Shown here one piece after another: positions 9,145 through 18,037 of a DNA stretch of 64,000 nt (position 1 is the stretch's first letter; each line of letters starts with the position of its first letter). The translations under genes and the position numbers were made by a program. The stretch is from Williamsia sterculiae. GTDB taxonomy: Bacteria; Actinomycetota; Actinomycetes; Mycobacteriales; Mycobacteriaceae. The notes under the pieces were generated by a model. That model did no database searches. It worked only from the letters and a program-made list of their open reading frames with translations, and was not told the DNA's origin. The stretch is taken from the NCBI RefSeq assembly GCF_900156495.1, contig NZ_FTNT01000001.1:124001-188000 (forward strand). The letters are read 5' to 3'.

Positions 9145-9747
9145 AACATGGCCGTCATCAATCGTCGCTTTCGTGGCAAGCGTCGCGACTACGCGCCCGG
9201 TCTCCCGCCGGGGCAGTACCTGACCACGGACTTCCCTGTGCTGGCGACCGGACCCACGCCCGTCGTGAACACCGACCGCTGGTCGATGTCGGTGACCACG
9301 CCCGACGGACTGGGCACGCGGTGGAGGTGGACGGAATTCCTGGCGCTGCCGCAGCAGCAGATGACCGTCGACATCCACTGTGTGACCCGGTGGTCGAAAC
9401 TCGGGACCACCTGGACCGGCGTCTCGATCGACACGCTGCTCGCCGCGGCCGGTGTCGAGGGCACGGGCGGATACGTGATGGCGCACGCGTTCGGTGGCTA
9501 CACCACCAACATCCCGGTGGCCGACCTGGTGGATGGACGGGCCATGGTCGCGCACACCTTCGACGGTCGACCGCTGCCCCCCGAGCACGGCGGGCCCGCC
9601 CGATTGCTGGTCCCACACCTGTACTTCTGGAAGAGCGCCAAATGGGTCAGTGAACTGCATCTGATGGACACCGACGAACCGGGCTTCTGGGAACGGGGTG
9701 GCTATCACATGTTCGGCGACCCCTGGCGCGAGCAACGCTATGCCTGA
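9136..9747 (+). CDS. Molybdopterin-dependent oxidoreductase (sulfite-oxidase fold)
   Basis: 203 residues, a short single-domain member of the SUOX/MsrP (YedY-like) molybdopterin family. Seen: DIHCVTRWS with the cysteine expected to bind molybdenum, then TWTGVSIDTLL, AHAFGGYTTN and PPEHGGPARLLVP, the usual block order. There is no Tat signal, so it should be cytoplasmic. The start may be ATG 9136, 9139 or 9148. The FAD reductase begins 12 nt later and is the likely electron partner. Substrate unknown. Confidence 0.85.
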   Translation: MMTNMAVINRRFRGKRRDYAPGLPPGQYLTTDFPVLATGPTPVVNTDRWSMSVTTPDGLGTRWRWTEFLALPQQQMTVDIHCVTRWSKLGTTWTGVSIDTLLAAAGVEGTGGYVMAHAFGGYTTNIPVADLVDGRAMVAHTFDGRPLPPEHGGPARLLVPHLYFWKSAKWVSELHLMDTDEPGFWERGGYHMFGDPWREQRYA

Positions 9748-9759
9748 GCCGGATACACG

Positions 9760-10488
9760 GTGACGGACTGGTTGGTGGCCACCGTGGTGGGCGCGGTGAT
9801 GGAGACACCCACGTCTCGGTCGTTGTGGTTGCGGATCCCGGGGTTCCCCGGCGCGGCCGCCGGACAGCACATCGACATCAGGCTGACCGCCCCCGACGGG
9901 TACTCCGCCTCGCGCTCGTATTCGCTCTCGGATGTGCGGGAGGGTGAGATTGTCGAGGTCAGTGTCGAGGAGCTCGCCGACGGCGAGGTGTCGCCGTTTC
10001 TCGTCCGCGATCTCGAGATCGGCGAACAGGTGGAGGTGACCGGTCCGATCGGGGGGCATTTCGTCTGGTCACCCGAGGGAGCAGAACGCCGGCGACCGGT
10101 GCAGCTGATCGCCGGCGGATCGGGGATCGCCCCGCTGATGGCGATGATCCGGCTGCGGGAGGTGTCGGCACCCGACACGCGGTTTCGGCTGCTGTATTCG
10201 GTCCGGACCCCCGCCGACGTCTACTACCGCGACGAGTTCGCGGCCCTGCGTGGGCGCGGTCGGTTGTCTGTCGACATCTTCTACACGCGGGTGGCGCCCG
10301 TGGACTCACAACGCCCACCCGGCCGGATCACCCGGGACGAGGTACTCGCGACCGTGCTGCCACCCGAACAGCGGCCGGTGGTCTACCTCTGCGGTGCCGA
10401 CGAGTTCGTCGGCACCGTCGCCGACTGGCTCGTCGCGGCGGGCCACCCGACCACGGCGATCCGGATCGAGCGGTATCTGGCCGCCTGA
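9760..10488 (+). CDS. FAD-dependent ferredoxin-NAD(P)H reductase-like oxidoreductase
   Basis: 242 residues of the ferredoxin-NADP reductase superfamily. Seen: FAD-binding RSYSLS (residues ~48-53), GPIGGHFVW for the flavin phosphate region, the nucleotide-binding GGSGIAPLMAM, and CGADEFV near the end. It lacks a C-terminal 2Fe-2S domain. It starts at GTG 9760, 12 nt after the molybdoprotein stop; the pair probably moves electrons between NAD(P)H and the molybdenum centre. Confidence 0.82.
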   Translation: MTDWLVATVVGAVMETPTSRSLWLRIPGFPGAAAGQHIDIRLTAPDGYSASRSYSLSDVREGEIVEVSVEELADGEVSPFLVRDLEIGEQVEVTGPIGGHFVWSPEGAERRRPVQLIAGGSGIAPLMAMIRLREVSAPDTRFRLLYSVRTPADVYYRDEFAALRGRGRLSVDIFYTRVAPVDSQRPPGRITRDEVLATVLPPEQRPVVYLCGADEFVGTVADWLVAAGHPTTAIRIERYLAA

Positions 10489-10604
10489 GGCGACACCGCG
10501 TCCGGGGCGGGAGCATTTCCGGACGGTCCGGCGTTCTGCCTGTGCGTGCGCATCACAGAGCACACACTGTGGGTTGAGGGGCGGCGCGAGCGGAGGAGGT
10601 CGTC

Positions 10605-12008
10605 GTGGAGCGTTTGAGCGGGCTCGACGCGTCGTTTCTGTACCTGGAGTCACAGGCACAGTTGATGCACGTCGTCGGCATCGTCGAGGTCGACCCGAGC
10701 ACCATCCCGGGCGGTTATCGGTTCGCGGCGGTGCGGGCCGAGATTGGCCGACGCATCACCGCGATGCCCGCATTCCGACGCAAACTGCACGACTCGCTGT
10801 TCAATCTCGACCACCCGGTCTGGATCGAGGACCGGGAGTTTGACATCGAACGCCACGTGCACCAGGTGGCGTTGCCCGCGCCCGGTGGTGAGCGCGAGCT
10901 GACCGCCTTCTGCGCGCACATGGCCGGTCAACCGCTGGACCGCGGTAGACCGTTGTGGGAGATCTGGGTGATCGAGGGTCGTCCCGACGGGCGACTTGCG
11001 GTGATGATCCGGATGCACCATGCGAGCGTGGACGGGGTCAGCGGCGCCGAACTGCTGACCCAGCTGTGCAGCCTGACCCCCGAGGCCCCCGACCTCGACG
11101 CGGACCGGCAGGCGATGTCCGCGGGCGGCGCCTCGTTGCCCACTCTCGCGCTGAACGGCGCGCTCAACGTGGTGCGTCGACCGATCAGCGTCGCGCAACT
11201 ACTGCCGCAGACGGTCGAGGTCCCGTTCCGCTGGTTGTTGCGGGCCCGGCGGTCGGCGGCCATGCCGATGCCGTTCAGCGCGCCGCGGACCTCGTTCAAC
11301 GGCACCATCACCCCGCACCGGGAGATCGCTTTCACCCAGGTGTCGATGTCGGACATCAAGCGCATCAAGGATCAGTTCGGGGTCAAGGTCAACGATGTGG
11401 TGCTCGCAGTGTGTGCCGGTGCGCTGCGCCGCTATCTCGATGATCGTGGTGAGCTGCCCGACCGTCCGCTGGTGGCGATGGTCCCGGTCTCGTTGCACGG
11501 CGAGGACGACGACGGTCGCCTGGTCACCAAGGGCACCAACAAGGTGACGGGTATGTTCGCCAGCCTGCCCACCGACATCGACGACCCGGTGGATCGGGTG
11601 TTCGCGGTGGCCGAGAGGTCGAAGACGGCCAAGGACCACCACGGTTCCATCGAACCGAACCTGTTGCGGGCCTGGAGTCAACTGCTGCCGTCGAACACCG
11701 TCGGCGCACTGATGCGTTTCTACGCGGCCCACAACCTGGCCGAACACCACCCGGTGATCTACAACCTGGTGATCTCCAACGTGCCGGGACCGGACTTCCC
11801 GCTGTACTTCCTGGGGGCGGAGATCACCGGGATGTACCCGCTGGGGCCGGTGTTCCACGGTGCCGGTCTGAACATGACCGTGTTCTCGGCGGCCGGTTCG
11901 CTCAACGTCGGGTTGATGGCCTGTAAGGAGCTCGTCGAAGATCCCTGGCACATCACCAGAGCGGTCGAGGCGGATGTAAAGGCGCTGGTGGAGGCCTGCG
12001 ACAGCTGA
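10605..12008 (+). CDS. Wax ester synthase/diacylglycerol acyltransferase (WS/DGAT)
   Basis: 467 residues, standard for bacterial WS/DGAT enzymes that make triacylglycerol or wax esters from acyl-CoA at the membrane. Seen: N-terminal LSGLDASFLYLE, the active-site HHASVDG (HHxxxDG, residues ~138-144), KVNDVVLAVCAGALR, and the NVPGPDFPLYFLGAEITGMYP region. The GTG start has GGAGGAGG 5 nt upstream. A second WS/DGAT lies at 43703. The alpha/beta hydrolase starts 53 nt later in the same direction. Confidence 0.92.
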   Translation: MERLSGLDASFLYLESQAQLMHVVGIVEVDPSTIPGGYRFAAVRAEIGRRITAMPAFRRKLHDSLFNLDHPVWIEDREFDIERHVHQVALPAPGGERELTAFCAHMAGQPLDRGRPLWEIWVIEGRPDGRLAVMIRMHHASVDGVSGAELLTQLCSLTPEAPDLDADRQAMSAGGASLPTLALNGALNVVRRPISVAQLLPQTVEVPFRWLLRARRSAAMPMPFSAPRTSFNGTITPHREIAFTQVSMSDIKRIKDQFGVKVNDVVLAVCAGALRRYLDDRGELPDRPLVAMVPVSLHGEDDDGRLVTKGTNKVTGMFASLPTDIDDPVDRVFAVAERSKTAKDHHGSIEPNLLRAWSQLLPSNTVGALMRFYAAHNLAEHHPVIYNLVISNVPGPDFPLYFLGAEITGMYPLGPVFHGAGLNMTVFSAAGSLNVGLMACKELVEDPWHITRAVEADVKALVEACDS

Positions 12009-12061
12009 CCGGTCCGGTGCCCCGCCCGACCCGCCGCGGACTGCTTTGGCAGCATGACGGC

Positions 12062-12958
12062 ATGGCAACGGGGAGTCGGGTGACGATCATCGATCGGGCG
12101 GCGACGCAGGTCAGTCGCCTGGTGCGGGCGGCACCACGCGGTGAGCTGCCCGCGGGACGAATGGTCGAGCTCCCCGGACGCGGCGAAACCTTCGTCACCG
12201 ACAGCGGCGACCGCGATGCGCCCGTCATCGTCCTGTTGCACGCGGTGGTGACCACGGGGTTGCTGTCCTGGTACCCGGTGATCCCGCGGCTCGCCGAGGA
12301 GTTCCGGGTCATCACGATGGACCAGCGCTGGCACGGTCGGGGAATCGTGTCCGAGGAATTCCGGCTCGACGACTGCGCCGACGACGTCGCCGCACTGGCC
12401 GACGTGCTCGGCATCGATCGATTCGCGGTCGCCGGCTTCTCGATGGGCGGCGGGACCGCACAGTTGACGTGGCGTCGACACCACGACCGGGTCTCCGCAT
12501 TGGTACTCGCCTCCACCGGTTCGTATTTCGGCCGCGCGGGTTCCGGGCGTGCGGTGGTGGACCAGATGGCCGGCTCGCTGCTGCGGCTGGTGCGCACCCC
12601 GCTGCGCACCATCAGTGCCGAGGCGCTCGACGACACCGACATCTCGGACGGCGCGTGGGCGTTGCGGCAGGTCCGGTCCACCCGGTTGTCACGTGTCGGG
12701 GAGATCGGCGATGAGCTCGGACGATTCCGCTCCGGGGAGTGGCTCGCTGAGATCGACGTACCGACCGCGGTCTGCGTCACCACCAGGGATCGGGTGGTTC
12801 CGCCGAGCCGCCAGCAGTTGCTCGTCGACGGGATCCCCGGCGCGCGCCGGTTCGACGTGGCCGCGGGCCATGCCTGCTGTGTGCTACAGGCCGACGTCTT
12901 CGGACCGGTGTTCGTGCAGGCCTGCACCTGGGCGGTCGACTCCGCAGGTGCGGTCTGA
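12062..12958 (+). CDS. Alpha/beta hydrolase
   Basis: About 298 residues from ATG 12062 (MATGSRVTI). Seen: the oxyanion-hole region VIVLLHAVVTTG, the nucleophile elbow GFSMGGG, an acidic residue in TTRDRVVPP and the late histidine in AGHACCV, giving a plausible Ser-Asp-His triad. The HxR motif DQRWHGRG is typical of esterase/haloperoxidase-like hydrolases. It follows the WS/DGAT gene closely, so a lipid-ester substrate is possible but unproven. It converges with the GMC gene with a 4-nt gap. Confidence 0.8.
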   Translation: MATGSRVTIIDRAATQVSRLVRAAPRGELPAGRMVELPGRGETFVTDSGDRDAPVIVLLHAVVTTGLLSWYPVIPRLAEEFRVITMDQRWHGRGIVSEEFRLDDCADDVAALADVLGIDRFAVAGFSMGGGTAQLTWRRHHDRVSALVLASTGSYFGRAGSGRAVVDQMAGSLLRLVRTPLRTISAEALDDTDISDGAWALRQVRSTRLSRVGEIGDELGRFRSGEWLAEIDVPTAVCVTTRDRVVPPSRQQLLVDGIPGARRFDVAAGHACCVLQADVFGPVFVQACTWAVDSAGAV

Positions 12959-12962
12959 GGAG

Positions 12963-14540
12963 TCAGTCGGCCCTGCTGATCAGCTCCGCGGCCTTCTCGC
13001 CGACCATGATCGACGCGGCGTTGGTGTGTCCGCGGACGATCACCGGCATCACCGAGGCGTCGGCGACGCGCAGTCGGTTCACCCCGCGCACGGTGAGATC
13101 GGGTCGCACCACCGCGTCGTCGTCGCGTCCCATCCGGCAGGTACCCACCGGGTGGTACAGGGTCTGCGACAGCCGAACGGACTCGTCGACGAGTTCGGCC
13201 GGATCGGGACCCTCCGGTTGTAGGGCTCGGCCGGTCACATCGGCCAGTGGCGGGGTGCGCAGGATCTCGGTGATGAGCCGAACGCCCGCGGTCGCCGCGG
13301 CTCGATCGCGGCCATCGGGGTCGCTGAGGTAGCGCGGGTCGATGATCGGTTTGTCGTGGGGGTCGGCACTTCTCAGCCGGATCGTCCCGGTGCTGCGCGG
13401 CTGCAACAGAATGGTTCCGAGGGTCACCCCGTCCTCGGGCGGCTCCTCGAGTCCCTGGCCCACGTAGGCGACCGGGGCGAACAGCAATTCGAGGTCGGGT
13501 AGCGGTTCGTCGTCGACCTCGCTGCGAGCGAAACCGTAGGCCTCCGCGACATTCGACGTCAGCATCCCCCGTCGCCGGACGAGGTAGTCGAGCAGTGCCC
13601 GCGGTGAGGTCGCATGCGACAGCGTTCGCTCCGGCGTGGCACAGACCATTGCCGATATCAGATGGTCGAGCAGGTTGGATCCCACATCGGGACGATCCAC
13701 GCGAACGTCGATTCCCTTGTCCCTCAGGTGCCGTGCGTCACCGATACCCGAGAGCATCAGCAGCTGCGGGGTGTTGACCGCGCCGCCGCAGAGGGTCACC
13801 CCGTCGCGGGCCACCACGGTGTGGGTCTCGCCGTCCGACACGTACTCCACACCAGTGGCGTCGACGCCGTCGAAGAGAACTCGTGTGGTCATCGCGCCGG
13901 TACGGATACGCAGATTGGCACGCGACCGCGCGGGTCCGAGATAGGCGTCGGCAGTGCTGCATCGCGCACCCCGGCGTTGGGTGACCATGGTCTCGCTGAA
14001 ACCGGTCGGCTGCGTCCGGTTGGCCGACTCGATCGGGAATCCCAGCTGTGACACCGATTCCAGGAAGCGACGGGTGAGCGGGTTGGGGCTGCGTTGACGT
14101 GACACCGCCATGGGACCGCCGCGACCGTGGTCGGGATCGGTGGAACCCTCCACGTCCTCGATCCGCCGAAACGCGTCGACGGCGGAGGCGTAGGACCAGG
14201 TGTCGTCGGTGAGAGCGGCCCACGCGTCGTAGTCGTCGGCGAAGCCGCGGACCCACATCATCGCGTTGATCGAGCTCGAACCACCCAGGGTCTTGCCCCG
14301 CGGCCAGTAGACCCGTCGGCCGTCCAGACCCGGCTGATCCTCGGTGAAGTAGTCCCAGTCGTATTCACTGCGGAACAACTGGGCGAAACCCGCCGGGATG
14401 TGCACGAACTTGTCGGAGTCCTCCCCGCCCGCCTCCAGTAGCACTACCTCGCGGTCGGTCTTCTCGGACAGCCGGGCGGCGAGTACCGCGCCCGACGAAC
14501 CGGCGCCGACCACCACGTGGTCGCAGGTCTCCGTGGTCAT
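12963..14540 (-). CDS. GMC-family oxidoreductase (choline dehydrogenase-like)
   Basis: About 525 residues. Seen: N-terminal FAD-binding VVGAGSSGAVLAARLSE, VLLEAGG, the GMC signature 1 region PRGKTLGGSSSINAM, signature 2 GGAVNTPQLLMLSGIG, and C-terminal HPVGTCRMG with ADASVMPVIVRGHTNA, holding the catalytic histidine and asparagine region. ATG 14540 has GAGGAG 5 nt upstream; a GTG at 14546 abuts that site too closely. It oxidises an alcohol substrate that cannot be named. The small gene at 14581 lies just upstream in the same direction. Confidence 0.88.
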   Translation of the reverse strand: MTTETCDHVVVGAGSSGAVLAARLSEKTDREVVLLEAGGEDSDKFVHIPAGFAQLFRSEYDWDYFTEDQPGLDGRRVYWPRGKTLGGSSSINAMMWVRGFADDYDAWAALTDDTWSYASAVDAFRRIEDVEGSTDPDHGRGGPMAVSRQRSPNPLTRRFLESVSQLGFPIESANRTQPTGFSETMVTQRRGARCSTADAYLGPARSRANLRIRTGAMTTRVLFDGVDATGVEYVSDGETHTVVARDGVTLCGGAVNTPQLLMLSGIGDARHLRDKGIDVRVDRPDVGSNLLDHLISAMVCATPERTLSHATSPRALLDYLVRRRGMLTSNVAEAYGFARSEVDDEPLPDLELLFAPVAYVGQGLEEPPEDGVTLGTILLQPRSTGTIRLRSADPHDKPIIDPRYLSDPDGRDRAAATAGVRLITEILRTPPLADVTGRALQPEGPDPAELVDESVRLSQTLYHPVGTCRMGRDDDAVVRPDLTVRGVNRLRVADASVMPVIVRGHTNAASIMVGEKAAELISRAD

Positions 14541-14580
14541 CCACACTCCTCGTTGGTCGATGGGCAGGGCGAGAAGCAGG

Positions 14581-14796
14581 TCAGTCCACCAGGCTCACCT
14601 CGGTCTCGATGGAGATGGGTACACCGGTGGCGATGAGCAGGCGACAGGGTGCCGCGGTGTCCGGGTAGAGGGTCAACCACTGATGGCCCCGGCTGCCGTC
14701 GGCGTATACCGCGTCCAGCGTGCGGTGCAGACGAGCCTCGGTCTCCTTGGAGATGATGTAACGGCGGTCCCCGTATCGCAGAAAGCGGTTGGCCAC
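14581..14796 (-). CDS. Small conserved-looking protein upstream of the GMC gene
   Basis: 71 residues from a GTG at 14796 with GAGGAGG 4 nt upstream, a clear ribosome binding site. The sequence (MANRFLRYGDRRYIIS ... EVSLVD) is compact and mixed-charge, with no membrane helix and no motif that I recognise. It ends 40 nt before the GMC start, so the two are probably one transcript. Confidence 0.65.
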   Translation of the reverse strand: MANRFLRYGDRRYIISKETEARLHRTLDAVYADGSRGHQWLTLYPDTAAPCRLLIATGVPISIETEVSLVD

Positions 14797-14862
14797 CGGT
14801 CCTCCTCGCATCGTCCGGCCAGCTCGTCGGTGCGGGCCGGCCGCACACCCACCCGTGACCGG

Positions 14863-14884
14863 GTGGTGTGACCCAGGACACCAC
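14863..14884. promoter_or_regulatory. Inverted repeat upstream of the small-protein/GMC operon
   Basis: GTGGTGT (14863-14869) and ACACCAC (14878-14884) form a perfect 7-bp inverted repeat around 8 bases, 67 nt before the operon start. It could be an operator for the neighbouring LuxR-type regulator or the terminator of that gene. Confidence 0.35.
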
Positions 14885-14995
14885 TCTAACTCTGTCCGTC
14901 ACGGTCCCCCGGCAGCAACCCGGAACCCGCTTCGTCGACGTCCGGGACCCGGGCCGGGGCCACCGTGTGGTCCGCCGAGTCACCGCGGTGGGCGC

Positions 14996-16288
14996 TCAAC
15001 CGAGGTGGTCGTGTGCCATGGCTGCCGCCTCACCACGGGTCCGGACGTCGAGCTTGTCGAGGATGTTGCGGACGTGGAACTTCACGGTGTGCTCGCTGAG
15101 CCCCAGCTGCCGGGCGATGTCCCGATTGCGTAGACCGTCCCGAAGTCCCACCAGCACCTCTCGCTCGCGCGGGTGCAGCGCGTGGATCGGGCCGGGATCG
15201 ACCGGATCCGCGGTGTGGAGTGGGAACACCGCGGTCGCCGTCGTTCCCCACCCCGCAGTGGTGTCGCTGCGGAGATGTCCTCCGACCGCCTCGACCCGGT
15301 CGGGCAGGTCGGCGTCGAACGTGACAGGGGGCGCCCCGTCACCGTCCGCCACCTCGCCGTCCGCGTCGTCACGGACCTCGACCTGAAGGCTGCCGTTCGC
15401 CAGCGTCCACGCGCACCGCAGGCGGCTCACGCCCCGCCGCTCCAGGGCGACGAGCAGCAGTCCCCGGCTGACCGTGCGCGCAGTCGCGGCGACATCGAGC
15501 GGTATGTCGGTGCGCGGGTCCTCCGGACCGACGATCTCCAGCGACCGGTGCCCGGCGACCGGTGCGAACTCCGCGGCCAGGGCCTCGACGGCATCGCCGA
15601 CGGGCTGATGGCCGAGTTCATGACGGTCCCGAGCAGCGGTCTGGGAGGCGACCACGGCGGCGACGCCCAGGTCTGTCGCGACCTGCCGGGCCCGGTCGTC
15701 GGGCAGCCTGCGGGAGCGCAGCACGGCGAGAATGCCGTGCAGGGTCACACGGTGCTCCCGCCCCAGATCGGCCGCGGCGCGGCGCCGAGCGGTGGATGCG
15801 GCGAGATTGCCCACGAGAAGGTCCGGACCGGTGTCGACCGCACGCTCGGCCGCGATCGCGGCGACGGCCGCCCACAGGTGTCCGAGCACGACCGTGACGT
15901 CGTCGGCCGGCCCGTCCACGACCGAGTCGACGAGCACGAGGGTCGCCCCCCGACCCGCCGCCGAAACAGCCGAGACCACCACGAGACGACGCGGCGAGCC
16001 GTCGATGTCGAACGTCACGAGGCGGGCCGGTGCCCCGGGCTCGGTCCCCTGCGCGAGGTCGCGGAGCATGCCGAGATCGACAGCCGCCACGGCGCGCGCG
16101 TCACCAACCGTCTTGACCGGGTCGCGAGCGCAATCCTCGGTGCGCAGTATCGCCGCTCGGTGGGGGATAAGGTCACCGATCTCGGCCGAGAGCACCTCGA
16201 GCAGGTCCGCCCGGGTCGCCGCCGCGATTCGGGTGACCGCATCGAGAACCGCAACGGAGTCGGCCCATCGTGGGTTCACCTGAGCCAC
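14996..16288 (-). CDS. LuxR-family transcriptional regulator with sensor-like N-terminus
   Basis: 430 residues from GTG 16288. The last ~65 residues are a LuxR/NarL helix-turn-helix (HPREREVLVGLRDGLRNRD ... LSEHTVKFHVRNILDKLDV). The N-terminal 180 residues look GAF-like. The middle (TARTVSRGLLLVALERRG ... GWGTTATAVFPL) resembles a histidine-kinase ATPase domain without clear catalytic motifs. There is no receiver domain. It is the last gene of an esterase-VOC-regulator operon (16-nt gap to the VOC gene). Confidence 0.82.
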   Translation of the reverse strand: MAQVNPRWADSVAVLDAVTRIAAATRADLLEVLSAEIGDLIPHRAAILRTEDCARDPVKTVGDARAVAAVDLGMLRDLAQGTEPGAPARLVTFDIDGSPRRLVVVSAVSAAGRGATLVLVDSVVDGPADDVTVVLGHLWAAVAAIAAERAVDTGPDLLVGNLAASTARRRAAADLGREHRVTLHGILAVLRSRRLPDDRARQVATDLGVAAVVASQTAARDRHELGHQPVGDAVEALAAEFAPVAGHRSLEIVGPEDPRTDIPLDVAATARTVSRGLLLVALERRGVSRLRCAWTLANGSLQVEVRDDADGEVADGDGAPPVTFDADLPDRVEAVGGHLRSDTTAGWGTTATAVFPLHTADPVDPGPIHALHPREREVLVGLRDGLRNRDIARQLGLSEHTVKFHVRNILDKLDVRTRGEAAAMAHDHLG

Positions 16289-16303
16289 CGTATTCGTGTC
16301 GCG

Positions 16304-16702
16304 TCAGATCGAGGTCAAGAAGCGGTCCGAGTACGTACGAGTCAGGAACTCGATGTTGTGGCCGTCCGGATCGTGGACGTAGACCCCGCGCCCGCCTTCG
16401 AGATGGTTGATGGCCCGCGGTTCGGTGTGGCGGGGATCGGCCCAGTAGGGCAGTCCACGTGCCCGGATCCGGGACAGGACGGCGTCGAACTCGTCCTCGT
16501 CGACCTTGATCGCGTAGTGGGTGGGCACCCAGTCACGGCCTCGCACGAGGTGTTCGGCGTAATCAAGGGCCGCGCCGTCGAGCCGGACCGCGACGAACGG
16601 TCCGAGTTCGACCGGATCAGGGGCTCCCAGGAGGTCGGCGAGGAACTGGGCCGAGGCGAAGCGATCGCTGGCGTGGACGATGGTGTGGTCGAGCGTGGGC
16701 AT
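16304..16702 (-). CDS. VOC (glyoxalase/dioxygenase fold) family protein
   Basis: 132 residues, one vicinal-oxygen-chelate module pair. Candidate metal ligands are His5 (LDHTIVH), the histidine in THYAIKVDE and the glutamate in HNIEFLTRTY near the end; the YVHDPDGHNIEF ending is typical. Substrate unknown. It sits between an esterase and a LuxR regulator in one operon. Confidence 0.85.
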   Translation of the reverse strand: MPTLDHTIVHASDRFASAQFLADLLGAPDPVELGPFVAVRLDGAALDYAEHLVRGRDWVPTHYAIKVDEDEFDAVLSRIRARGLPYWADPRHTEPRAINHLEGGRGVYVHDPDGHNIEFLTRTYSDRFLTSI

Positions 16703-16760
16703 GATGCTCCTTGTCGTCGAACGATGTGGTGGAGGGCTGGTCCGGCGGTCTGTCGTCGGA

Positions 16761-17711
16761 TCAGGAGAGTCCGCGTACCAGTGCCGCGGAGCGGTCGGCG
16801 AGCATCCGGCGGCTCACCTCGGCGTCGGCGACCGCGGTCGAGGCGTGGAACGTCCCGCGATAGAGCTGTAGGTCGACGCCGACGCCGGCGCGAACGAGAC
16901 GGGCGGCGTAATTGATCGCCTCGTCGCGCAGGGGATCGAACTCGCAGGCCGTGACGAACGCGGGCGGGAGTCCGGCGAGGTGCACCGCTCGGGCCGGGGC
17001 CGCGTAGGGCTCGACGTCCCGACCGCCGGGTTCGCCCGGTCCGAGGTAGTCGCGCCAGCTGGCCAGCAGGCTCGCCCGGTCCCACATCGGAGTGTCGACG
17101 AACGAGGTCGCCGACACCGTGTCGGCGCGGTCGTCGAGCTGCGGGAACCCGAGCGCCTGGAACGCGATCGAGGGGCCACCCCGGTCCCGGGACAGCAGCG
17201 TCAGGGCAGCGGCGAGACCACCACCCGCGCTCTCTCCGGCCACGGCGATGCGCGCTCGGTCGACCCCCAGATCCTCGGCCGAACCCGCCAGCCAGACGAG
17301 ACCGGCGTACGCGTCCTCGACGGCTGCCGGGTAACGATGCTCGGGGGCGAGCCGGTAGTCGATCGAGACGACGACGGCTCCGACCTCGTCGGCCAGGCGC
17401 CGCCCGTCGGCGTCCACGACGTCGAGACCACCGGCCACGAAGCCACCCCAGTGCAGGTAGACGATGCCGGGCCGTGGGCCGGACTCGACGGTGGGCCGAT
17501 AGATGCGAACGGCGACCGGCCCATCCGGTCCGGGGATGGGCAGGTCGTCGACCGCGATCGGCGCGCGAGGCGTCCAGGTCGGTAACGACCGTGTCATCGC
17601 CGTCATCGCGGCGCGGGACGCACCGTGATCGTCGGGGTCGAGTGGCGCGAGGCTCGGTGCAGCGGTGGCGAGATCGGGATCGAACCGGTAGCCGGTGGGG
17701 TCGTGTGCCAT
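16761..17711 (-). CDS. Alpha/beta hydrolase, hormone-sensitive-lipase type esterase
   Basis: About 316 residues from ATG 17711 (MAHDPTGYRFD); a longer ORF to 17900 is unlikely. Seen: HWGG in the oxyanion-hole position (usually HGGG), DYRLAPEHRYPAAVEDA, the nucleophile motif GESAGGG, the acid in CEFDPLRDE and the histidine in GTFHAS. This is the family IV bacterial esterase pattern. The Trp within the HGGG-type motif is uncommon. First gene of an operon with VOC and LuxR genes. Confidence 0.87.
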   Translation of the reverse strand: MAHDPTGYRFDPDLATAAPSLAPLDPDDHGASRAAMTAMTRSLPTWTPRAPIAVDDLPIPGPDGPVAVRIYRPTVESGPRPGIVYLHWGGFVAGGLDVVDADGRRLADEVGAVVVSIDYRLAPEHRYPAAVEDAYAGLVWLAGSAEDLGVDRARIAVAGESAGGGLAAALTLLSRDRGGPSIAFQALGFPQLDDRADTVSATSFVDTPMWDRASLLASWRDYLGPGEPGGRDVEPYAAPARAVHLAGLPPAFVTACEFDPLRDEAINYAARLVRAGVGVDLQLYRGTFHASTAVADAEVSRRMLADRSAALVRGLS

Positions 17712-18037
17712 GGCCCCAGTCTGGGCGGCCTGCGCTGCTGTTCGAACTGCTCGTCGGGACGGTTCCACCTGCTCGTCGGAGCACGAAAAACCGCCGAGGA
17801 TCACGGCGAACGAACGACCACCGGGCTCTTGACCGTGCGGACTACCGCCACCGACGCGCCGACGGCGTTTTACTCGGCAACCGACGCGTGTACCGCGCAC
17901 GTTCTAGGGTTGACGAAGAGGTGAACGCCAGATGTCTGCCGGTGCTGACGATGGCGAATACACGACTGCATGAGCGCAGGCGGTCGATTCGAGAGGCGGG
18001 TGCCACGAGTGCAACCGCAGAATGTGAGGCCGTCGGG
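17712..18037. other. Divergent intergenic region without a gene (326 bp)
   Basis: It lies between the starts of the esterase operon (minus) and the PAP2 gene (plus) and must hold both promoters. I see no convincing -35/-10 pair or dyad. In-frame ATG 17951 could extend the PAP2 protein by 29 residues. Confidence 0.6.

Noticed and set aside
15173-16915. 580-codon open frame on the plus strand
   Set aside because: Antisense to the LuxR and VOC genes, both of which have clear domains; Arg/Gly/Asp-rich with no fold.
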